A DNA stretch of 64,000 nt from Limnephilus marmoratus (Eukaryota; Arthropoda; Insecta; Trichoptera; Limnephilidae). Both the position numbers and the translations under genes were made by a program. The stretch's first letter is position 1; every line of letters starts with the position of its first letter. The notes beneath the pieces were generated by a model. The model saw nothing but the letters and a program-made list of their open reading frames with translations. It did not search any database and was not told the DNA's origin. Location: the NCBI GenBank assembly GCA_917880885.1, contig OU862909.1, forward strand, positions 34,718,405 through 34,782,404, given 5' to 3'. Below are positions 56,427-64,000 of the stretch, piece by piece.

Positions 56427-57115
56427 TCTATGGCTCGATGTCGAACGATAAGGATTGTATCGATAACTTTCGGTAACTTCTCATCGTTCCAAAAGATCGC
56501 CAACGAATAAATAACAGTTCACAATGACTAAGTGTTCTTAACCAATTGGACGTCAACTGTTGTTTGTACATTAGCAATCTGCGGTTGTCCATGCTGATTC
56601 CAGACTCACGGCGAGAAGTCTCGGCGAGAAGTTGTCGCCGAGACTTCTCGCGAGAACAAGCACTTATCCACGCTCTCATTTTTCTCACTCGTGATCTGTT
56701 TCCCATCCGATATGGACGACATTACAGACGATATTCAAAAAGCTGCAGGTTTGGCTAAGTGCGATAATTTGCAACTCTTGTTGATTGTTCCACATTTTTA
56801 ACACAAGGAAACAAAATTTTCGAAACAAAAACAAAAATATAACGCACGTCTACTCTCAACCGCTCACTAAACAACACTGAGACAAAACGTGATTATAGTA
56901 GTCTTCTCGCTTCTCGCTTCTCGCCTGAGAAATCCTTTGAAGCGGCCAAATTTACCGAGAGTGATCCGAGAACAGGCGAGCCCGAGAAATAGAATGCGAT
57001 AAACTCATCACATTCACGCTTCTCGGGTGTTCTTGGGGCTTCTCGTCGTGAGTCTGGAGGGGCTATAGGGAACGATGAGTAGTTACCGAAAGTTATCGAT
57101 AGAATCCTTAGCAAC
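56427..57115. repeat. Foldback element with two nested inverted-repeat levels
   Basis: Outer arms pair GGATTGTATCGATAACTTTC...ATCGTTCC (left, near 56451) with GGAACGATGAG...CGAAAGTTATCGATAGAATCC (right, 57070-57110). Inner arms pair CCAGACTCACGGCGAGAAG (about 56599) with CTTCTCGTCGTGAGTCTGG (about 57040). The left arm has an extra ~85 bp between outer and inner segments. The centre has TTCTCGC-rich tracts. No target duplication identified. Confidence 0.75.
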
Positions 57116-57552
57116 ATTGAGCGACTTTATTTATTTATTTAAAAAAAAAAATATTTTTATTTTATATATGTAATAATATTATTATTCAATGTATAAAATC
57201 ATTTTACTTAGAAGTTTAGGGGCACAGGTAATAAAAAAAGCTATTAATTTTTCATCATAAATACCTGTCTAGAAATGACATAAATACATCGTCTATAGTT
57301 GGTAACAACCACAGTTTGATAATGCCTTCAGAGGGCGAAAGAGCTGTAACGCATAACAATAATTACGAAGCAGAAGCAGAACTTGTTTATAATAAACTGT
57401 TTTTATGAATTGAATAATAATATTATTAAATATATAAAATAAATAAAAAATTAAAAATACATGCCCGTGGAAAATGATAATGAATTTTAAAAAAATATTG
57501 TAGTTTAAATTTTAAAATAAATTGTTATCGCACACATTATAGTAGGTACACA

Positions 57553-57828
57553 CAGTGGCGTAGCGAGGGGGGGGGGAGGTGGGGGCGGACCGCCCCGGGT
57601 GGCACCCGACAGGGAGGTGACACTAGACCGTTTACGAAGGATATTGTCATCAAAGTATTGTAGAAATTCTCTAGCCCCCCCCCCCCAGTGGACCAATTTT
57701 ATGAAGTCGAAATTAGCGTTTCGAATTTTTTCTCAAGTCAACTTTAATAGAGTGTGGGGGGGGGGTGACATCACGCCCCGGGGGGGTGACATCCGCCCCG
57801 GGTGCCACCCAAGCTAGCTACGCCACTG
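57553..57828. mobile_element. 276-bp hAT MITE, same family as 37842-38391
   Basis: Ends CAGTGGCGTAGCGAGG and (inverted) CTAGCTACGCCACTG, flanked by the exact 8-bp repeat ggtacaca (57545-57552 and 57829-57836). Shared interior pieces with the 37842 copy include ATGAAGTCGAAATTAGCGTT-like sequence and CCCCGGGTGCCACCC. Confidence 0.93.
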
Positions 57829-57836
57829 GGTACACA

Positions 57837-58706
57837 TATCTGTATGGTAGGATTTGTTAGGTTTTTGAATATGCCTCATTCTGAACGTAGAAATGTGGAT
57901 AGGAAATAATACCGCTTTGCCACGGAGGTCATTAACACTTGTGGTATTTCTTATGTTTTATAAAAGATGATTTATTACTGAATGACGATAGTGAGTGGTA
58001 TTATACTGGACTGCGTGCATCGGACATTACGCACTGCCACCGTAGTCACGAGCCCTGATAATATGTCTGGACCACAACTCACGGGTCATGGGGAACTACA
58101 CAACTACAGTCATGATACTCATGATTATTATGTAGTTGTGTTATAGGGAATTCTGTTTTGGCGGGAAGCGCGATATTTTGGCGGGAATCCTCGAATTGCG
58201 TCAGCCAATCCTTAGCGCCTCTTCCGGCCTTCACTGTTTCCGGTCTGGCGCCGCCGATAATTGAGACCAGAAAGTATTATTTTTATTCAGTCATGATTCA
58301 TGATATCATGATGAAACCGCGAGGTAATGCAATTCAAAAATATTATATTAGGGTACTCCCCAGCGTGGCCCACACCGACTGTAGAATGTTGGTGCCATTT
58401 TTGTTACTGTGGGCATGTTTGGACATGTCGGAATTGCAAGGATTGTTTTTAATTATTACCTCGGATACTCACGAAGTAGATTTTGATTAGTCAATAACAT
58501 TTTTTTGTGAATGTTGTAAAAGGTCGTTTCTCGAGTGGAGCCAATTTGATGCTGTGACATTGAAGCATTGAAGGGTGTGGGGAGTGGAAGGAAATGCGGC
58601 AGATTAAGATTGGGTTACTTGGTTAAATTTGGTTCAAGTCATTTCAAAACAATGTATATCTTCTGAATGGTGTTCTGGTCATGTACCTATCTATGTTACC
58701 TAAATG
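57837..58706. other. Gene-free stretch
   Basis: No family-like coding frame. The 58158-58490 open frame is not recognised. The ATTCTGTTTTGGCGGGAAGCG segment repeats GGCGGGAA twice but is otherwise unremarkable. Confidence 0.35.
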
Positions 58707-59874
58707 TAGGGTTGCCATATCTTAAATTTGGCAACCAGGACAAGACGAGTGAAAACCCCGGATTTTAGAGCCCAGAACCCGGACATGTTTTTTTAAACAT
58801 AGTCAGTGAAAATGTCGTAAATCACCTTTTTATTTATTTTCAAATTAAATTTAGTCATCTTTTATCATCATTATAAATGTACCTAACAAAACAGAATCTT
58901 ATTACAGTTTGTTACAAATTGTTTTAATAATTAGTTAGAATTTTTTACGTAATAAAAACAATCATAACTTTAACTACAAAATTGAAAAGAAATTATTGCA
59001 CTCAAAAGTACATTATTTGATTATCTAGCTATTAAAGCTTCTTCCTCAGCCTCTCGCCTTTTTTACTTTTCAGTTTTTTTGTATTTATCACTCTTTCCGA
59101 TAGCTTATAGAATATCTTCCCTTTTTAAAGAAATTTGTAAAAATCAATGCAGCTGTATTCTTGGAAATTGAATTTAATTTTAATTAAAGATAAATGAAAC
59201 AATGTTACTTTGTTTGAACCACTTTTATATTTGTTTAAACCCGACCGGTTTCAGAACGACCGTTCCTTCATTGGGGCAAACGTATACGTTTGACTTTAAA
59301 TTTTAAGACTTTAATTTTTTTTTTTAAACCCGGACATCAAATGAAACCCCGCCCGGACGCGTATTTCCAATCCCTAACGCGGTTGAGTCACTCTAGCGAC
59401 TGAGCCGCGTTAGGGATTGGAAGGCGTAAATCGCCTTACAAACACTACCGCATTTCAGTCGCGCTAGTGACTGAACCGCTTTAGGGATTGTTATGCATAA
59501 ATCACCTTACAAAAGCTATACCGATTCAGTCACCTACGCGCTTCGTTGCTCTATCAGTTTCTGTGAGGGCGACGACCGTAATTATAGAGAGGTTAGCAGA
59601 GAGGATGGACAGCGTTTTTTTAGTTAGCATTTTTTTTACATTGAAAATTTATTTTAAGTTAAAAAAAACGCTGGTTTTTATTTTAACTGAGGGTGACGAC
59701 CGTAATTATAGAAGGGTAGTGTTTGTAAGGCGATTTACGCCTTCCAATCCCTAACGCGGCTCAGTCGCTAGAGTGACTCAACCGCGTAGGGATTGGAATA
59801 CGCCGCCCGGACGCTCCCCGGACGCCCTATAAACTAGGACAAATCCGGGGAAACCCGGACGGATGGCAACCCTA
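58707..59874. mobile_element. 1168-bp hAT element with a foldback inside
   Basis: Termini TAGGGTTGCCAT and ATGGCAACCCTA are perfect 12-bp inverted repeats, with the exact 8-bp repeat cctaaatg on both sides (58699-58706 and 59875-59882). Subterminal CCCGGACATG and CCCGGACGG motifs recur. A Mutator-like foldback is inserted near the right end. No intact transposase is seen. Confidence 0.92.
59359..59803. mobile_element. Mutator-like foldback, 9-bp TSD
   Basis: Long arms start GCGTATTTCCAATCCCTAAC and end in the inverse (GGGATTGGAATACGC), reaching about 90 bp per side through GGCGATTTACGCCTTCC and GTAGTGTTTGTAAGGCG. Each arm is itself palindromic (CCAATCCCTAACGCGG and CCGCGTTAGGGATTGG). The 9-bp repeat cgcccggac flanks it (59350-59358 and 59804-59812), and identity continues two further bases. 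Long TIRs plus a 9-bp duplication suggest MULE-type transposition. Confidence 0.8.
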
Positions 59875-59894
59875 CCTAAATGTATTTATATACG

Positions 59895-61005
59895 CAGGCC
59901 CGGACTGGGACCATTTGGGGCCCTCCGCTAAAACCTGTAAAGGGGCCCCCTAACATGGGGTGGGGGGGGGGGGGGCTCCAGAAAACGGGGGGTCCGGGTA
60001 ATTTTTGCAAATTAGGTGCTTGAAAACAATGAAAAAGCGTTTCTACGCTATATTGGCATCTATAAAGAAGACGAAATTCAGATAGGTTTTTATACGAATA
60101 TTATGATTTTCGACTTTTGTTGACTTCATTATTTATTGAAATAAGAAATTCACAGTATTTTTAGGATACCACAACACTACTAAACACATGCTGTAGAACT
60201 GCCAAAAATTATAACGGAGATCAAAATAAAGGGCAGGATTTTATTCACAACAAAGCATTAATGAATTATGTCAAAATTATTTGTGTAGTAAAAATAACGA
60301 CAAAAGGATTTTAGGGATTAGAAAAATAATACTAACATTAAAAAAAAATCATGTGTGTTTAACAGTTTACAATGTTGTATACTAGAATAGAAGGGGCTTA
60401 ACTTAACTGAAATGATTCGACATTTTGCTTCCCTAGCCCTAAAGTAACAGTTTCTTTGTAAGCAACTCACTTTTAAAAGATACTTCATCTATTATTTTAT
60501 TTTTGTCCAAATTATAAAAAAATCCCTCTCAACATTAATCAAAAGCAGACTGGACATAAGGTCTTGGCCTAAGGACGACCGAAGTCGATTTTTGACGATT
60601 TTAAGTTTAGAAAAAACTCGTTCACTTGTGACTTGGGTACAAGGTATGGAAAGAACAAATTTATGTACAATATACAGGTTGGTAAACAGTCCAGATTGAG
60701 AAAGTTCAAACAGAACAGAAAAAGCACATGTCAAACACTGGAAACGTTGTCTATTTTCAGAGCAGTAAATGTCAGCATTTGTTTCCGCTGTCGTTGGGTC
60801 CAAATCGTCTTCTTCGTCACTGCATCTGTCTCCGTAGTTCTCAGTGGACTCTGCCGCTATGAAGTTGCTGTATTGTTGTGCAAACCGTCGCAGCTCTATC
60901 AACAGCCGACTTCTTTCAATTTTACACAGTTTAGAAACAATGTGCACAGCTTCTGTGGGAAATGTTTGGATCTTCAAGATAAAGTCAAACTTTTTGGGGT
61001 CCAAC
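59895..61005 (-). mobile_element. hAT element, truncated on the right
   Basis: The left end CAGGCCCGGACTGGGACC is a hAT-type terminus followed by GGGGCCC-rich subterminal sequence. The interior carries transposase C-terminal sequence on the minus strand. Continuity is cut at 61006 by another CAGGG-type terminus, so the right TIR is not seen. Confidence 0.65.
60492..61000 (-). pseudogene. hAT (ZMYM1-type) transposase C-terminal fragment
   Basis: About 165 codons are open, from PKKFDFILKIQTFPTEAVHI through LCKIERSRLLIELRRFAQQY to the dimerisation block VTSERVFSKLKIVKNRLRSS and LLLINVERDF. The dimerisation motif (SERxFSKLKxVKNxLRSS) is well preserved and there are no internal stops. The start at 61073 is artificial because it lies in the adjacent element. 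The catalytic N-terminal portion is absent. Confidence 0.85.
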
Positions 61006-61060
61006 CAGGGCCGGATTAACAATGTCGGGGCCCCTAGGCAACGCACGTCTCGGGTCGGTT
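61006..61060 (+). mobile_element. hAT-type left terminus (CAGGGCCGGATTAAC)
   Basis: CAGGGCCGGATTAACAATGT followed by CGGGGCCCCTAGGCAACG has the form of a widely distributed hAT 5' end. It interrupts the previous transposase fragment. A partner end was not found in the window. GGCCCCCCAGAGTCAGAGGC near 63870 may be subterminal sequence of the same element, which would then hold the LINE at 61283-63560. Confidence 0.55.
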
Positions 61061-61282
61061 TTCTTGCAAACAATATTTCTGAAGTTTGTGAACATCATAA
61101 CTATTATAACTCAAAATCTTGACTTGACTTGACTTGACCGATGCGATGAGTTTTTTTTACCATTTTATAATAACAAATTCACCGAAATTTTTTAGCGAAA
61201 ATCGCGTTTTTCACTTCAAAATGCTGCCAAAAATTAAAAAAAAAATCGAAAAAAAACTCCCTCTGACTACCTAGGAAAACAT

Positions 61283-63560
61283 TTATTTTTTTATTTTTTA
61301 TTTTTTTTTATTGAAAAATTGTTATTTTTTGGTACAGTACATACAATAGATATATAAATATAATCAAAGTATATAAAAAATAAAACTTAATACAATTATT
61401 AAATACAAATATACATTTTTTTTTTTAAATATTCTCCCATAATAAGCAGATGCTTGTGTATACGGGAGGAAGTATTATTTGTTAGGTTATTTTGATTTTA
61501 TTTTTTTGAAATTTAGTTTATATAAAGAATAAGAGAAACTTATGTGTATATATGTGTACATTTTTTAAAATTTTTATTTATAATTTTTTTTTTTTTTAGT
61601 TAAGGTTTTCAGTATATTTTTTTTAATTGTGTTTTGAAATTTTTGAAACTGTCCTTAAGGGATCTTATATTTTCTGGTAATTTATTAAAGAAATTTGTTC
61701 CCAAGTATTTGTAGTTTTGTTGACCCAAAGTTTTTTTACAAATGGGAATTGGTAACATGTATTTTTGCCTGAGATTTATTGTGTTTTTGAAAGGTATGGT
61801 TTTGTTTAGGATATCCTCTTTGTAAACTTGTAAGGTTGAATGATACAGGAAGAGAGTATTTAATTTTCTGACTTTAAATTCTTTGAATATGAGTTCAGAT
61901 GGATATAGAAATGATTTTTTTAATATTATTTTTATTATTAGTTTTTGCGCAATGTAGAGAGATTGTGTGTGAGTTTTATAGGCGCCACCCCATCCTATTA
62001 TACCATATTGGATTATGGATTGACAGAATGCGAAGTACGTCATTCTCAGTAGTTCTTTACTTAGAATGTGTCTCCAACAGCTAAAAATATATGTCAATTT
62101 TAGTACTCTGTTTTTAAGAATGGTTATATGCGGTATCCATTTTAGACATTGGTCAATAGTGATTCCTAGATATTTGGTTGAAGTTTTCATTTCAATATTA
62201 GTACACAATAAGTTACAGTGGTGTTGTTGAGTGTGTGGTGCAGAATGGATTCTTATGTTTATTTCATACGGCGTGTTTGGTTTTTTTGTGAAAAATGGTA
62301 TGTAATCTGTTTTTTTAGAGTTTAATGTTAGTAGGTTATTGTCAAACCATGTTTTTAATTCATTTATGTCTATGTTAGCATTTTTAGTCAGTTCTAACCA
62401 TGTGTTTGCTTTTAGAAGAAGCACTGTGTCGTCTGCATATGAGATAATTTCCCCGTATTTAGCAACTTCAAATATATCATTTACATATAATATGAACAAA
62501 AGTGGTCCTAGAACTGTGCCTTGTGGTATTGAGAAGTTACTACTTTCGGAATCACTTAGTTCATTTAATAATTTTACTTGTTGTGGTCTATTTTCCAAAA
62601 AGCTTATAATCCAGGATAGCACCAGTCCATTTATTCCAATTGATTTGATTTTTTTTATTAAGTTAGTATGAGATATACTATCAAATGCTTTTTTAAGGTC
62701 AATAAATATTCCAATGCATTTTTCATTTGAGTCTAGGGCGGTATATATATAGTTTGTTATTTTCGCAATGGCATCGTGGGTGCTGGTGTTTTTTTTGAAA
62801 CCATACTGTTTAGAATTTATAATGTGATGTTGTTCTAAGAAGGCCCAGATTTGGTTTTTTACAATTTTTTCGAATATTTTTGATATATTAGATAAAAGGG
62901 ATATAGGGCGGTAATTTTGTGGGTCTTTTGGGCAGTCTGCTTTATATATCGGTGTTATTATTGTTCTTTTGTAATTATTTGGAAATACACCTTTTATAAG
63001 GCTTGTATTTATTATCTGAGTTAATGGGCAAATTAGATATTGTTTCATTGTTTTTAATATTTTTACATCTATGTTGTCATAACCGGGAGCAGAGCCCCCC
63101 TTTAAATCATCGATAACTTTTCCAACATCAGTTTCTGTTATTTTGTTGAAATTATTATATTGGTGTTGGGGAGTGTGGGGATTATTTTTATTATTGTTGG
63201 GACATGTTTTTATAGCGTTTGCCAGATTTTTTCCAACACTTACAAAATAGTTGTTTAAAATATTACAGCATTTTTTAGTGTCGAGTTGGACATTGCACGT
63301 TTTTTCCCCATCTGAAATTTCGGATATACAACTTCTCTTTTTATTTTTATTTTTTATTTCGTTTATTGTAGTCCAAATTTTTTTATTATTATTTTTGGCC
63401 TCTATAATTTGTTGGGAGTGGTAGCTATTTTTCGTTTTTCGAATTAAAGTTGTTAATATGTTTTTTATATTTTTTGTAGTATGAAATAATAGATTTTTTA
63501 GCATTCGATTGATAAGCTAGTTTGAAAAGTTTATTTTTTTTCTAACTGCTTTTACTAACA
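61283..63560 (-). mobile_element. 5'-truncated LINE (Jockey/CR1-like)
   Basis: A minus-strand non-LTR element consists of most of ORF2 and a 3' UTR ending in T runs (61283-61312 on plus) that represent its poly(A) tail. The 5' part (endonuclease, ORF1) is missing from about 63560. No target duplication could be fixed. Confidence 0.88.
61609..63504 (-). CDS. LINE ORF2 reverse transcriptase, partial
   Basis: 631 codons are open. In order: a basic helical segment, the RT region from LKGGSAPGYDNIDVKILKTM, fingers and palm with KDPQNYRPISLLSNISKIFE, IGIFIDLKKAFDSISHTNLI (first catalytic Asp), SIPQGTVLGPLLFILYVNDI, and the catalytic YADD in ISYADDTVLL, then the thumb and a C-terminal domain ending FNKLPENIRSLKDSFKNFKT. 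No RNase H domain is seen. The Met start is artificial: homologous sequence continues upstream in another frame (AYQSNAKKSIISYYKKYKKH at about 63450-63540), so a frameshift separates it from its N-terminus. The endonuclease is missing, so it is not an autonomous source. Confidence 0.9.
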   Translation of the reverse strand: MLKNLLFHTTKNIKNILTTLIRKTKNSYHSQQIIEAKNNNKKIWTTINEIKNKNKKRSCISEISDGEKTCNVQLDTKKCCNILNNYFVSVGKNLANAIKTCPNNNKNNPHTPQHQYNNFNKITETDVGKVIDDLKGGSAPGYDNIDVKILKTMKQYLICPLTQIINTSLIKGVFPNNYKRTIITPIYKADCPKDPQNYRPISLLSNISKIFEKIVKNQIWAFLEQHHIINSKQYGFKKNTSTHDAIAKITNYIYTALDSNEKCIGIFIDLKKAFDSISHTNLIKKIKSIGINGLVLSWIISFLENRPQQVKLLNELSDSESSNFSIPQGTVLGPLLFILYVNDIFEVAKYGEIISYADDTVLLLKANTWLELTKNANIDINELKTWFDNNLLTLNSKKTDYIPFFTKKPNTPYEINIRIHSAPHTQQHHCNLLCTNIEMKTSTKYLGITIDQCLKWIPHITILKNRVLKLTYIFSCWRHILSKELLRMTYFAFCQSIIQYGIIGWGGAYKTHTQSLYIAQKLIIKIILKKSFLYPSELIFKEFKVRKLNTLFLYHSTLQVYKEDILNKTIPFKNTINLRQKYMLPIPICKKTLGQQNYKYLGTNFFNKLPENIRSLKDSFKNFKTQLKKIY

Positions 63561-64000
63561 TATTACGTTACTTGGCGTATGCAAATCGAATGTATAGTTT
63601 TTTAAATATGTTGTCAACCAGGTTGAAAAACATGTTAAAAAACTTTCGAGAAAAACGCTTTCAAAGTTTTGCTGAGGATAATTCAACTTACAAACTGTTT
63701 AAACGGTTTCATATAAAATGCGGTATCTCCATCAATTTTACCAATTTCCTCAAATAGTGAGAGCATTATTAACAATGCATCTTTCAGAAAATGAAATAAA
63801 AATATTTTTTTGCAGTGTCCTTAAAGCCTTGTTTAGGATTTGTCCAAGGGAACATAGTGGCGTTTAGAGGCCCCCCAGAGTCAGAGGCCCGTGTGAACTG
63901 AATAAAAAACTTGTAAAATTTCATCAAATTCACTAAGGGGGGAAGCTTGTACAACTTTTGTATTTTAAACATATAATTACAAATAAAACAAAACAAATGC
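63561..64000. other. Right edge, possible hAT or foldback remnants
   Basis: ATGCGGTATCTCCATCAATTTTACC near 63718 resembles the FB1 arm motif GGCTGTATCTCCCTCAATTTTGCC (about 1070). GGCCCCCCAGAGTCAGAGGC near 63870 resembles hAT subterminal sequence. No gene is seen. Confidence 0.35.

Overview
The window is a piece of an insect nuclear genome, very probably from Lepidoptera. It is AT-rich, has small spliced genes with long TE-filled introns, and carries an irritans/mori-type mariner, Helitron ends of the CTAGT type, RTE and Jockey/I-like LINEs, hAT MITEs and many GTAGGTAC-type simple motifs. The insect assignment rests on gene structure and TE content, and the order is an inference. No prokaryotic signals, CRISPR array or rRNA were seen.

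Host genes. (1) SLC66A2/PQLC1-like PQ-loop transporter, minus strand, first two coding exons (5707-5490 and 4370-4234). The rest of the gene is not visible. (2) A possible 13-codon first exon of a BDH2/DHRS6-like short-chain dehydrogenase, minus strand, 3969-3931 (weak). (3) TIMM21, plus strand, three exons reconstructed completely between 8384 and 16119 (226 aa). (4) TMEM231, minus strand, five exons reconstructed completely between 23477 and 17512 (312 aa), with a perfect RFX X-box about 126 bp upstream of its ATG and a probable GC-AG last intron. (5) An invertebrate transglutaminase (annulin type), plus strand, nine coding exons 45001-48655 (945 aa), preceded by a TATA box and a non-coding first exon, with an intact Cys-His-Asp triad and unusual Met-Gly-Ser-rich insertions.

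Most of the remainder is transposable elements, and many insertions resolve to the base from target-site duplications (TSDs). The main ones are a Ty3/Gypsy element (9509-14441, TSD ctagg) inserted four bases inside a hAT MITE (TSD gtaattac), which itself lies in TIMM21 intron 2. A 6.5-kb LTR element (24178-30683, TSD atct) has near-identical LTRs, a primer-binding site and a polypurine tract but no recognisable coding capacity, so it is a LARD-like non-autonomous element. At least nine hAT-type insertions have 8-bp TSDs (7044, 8870, 16596, 33996, 36103, 37842, 52419, 57553, 58707). Others are an internally deleted mariner, a Helitron cleanly inserted in a TIR element, a Mutator-like foldback with a 9-bp TSD, several LINE fragments, and a roughly 400-450-bp interspersed repeat (REP-A) present five times, always in the same orientation.

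Layout: 1-1205 foldback element; 1206-3930 no gene; 3931-5707 minus-strand exons; 6142-8131 tandem repeats and a hAT; 8384-16119 TIMM21 with nested TEs; 16596-17148 hAT MITE; 17512-23477 TMEM231 with TEs in its introns; 24178-30683 LARD-like element; 32022-33154 TIR element with a Helitron; 33996-39145 hAT cluster; 39146-44000 mostly gene-free, with LINE and MITE relics; 44017-49700 transglutaminase; 50920-64000 TE-dominated right end with LINEs, hATs and foldbacks. I found no new multi-gene system. The most novel items are the LARD-like element, the two foldbacks with a shared core but different arms, the Gypsy copy with an integrase catalytic-site change and mismatched U5 ends, and the unusual transglutaminase.
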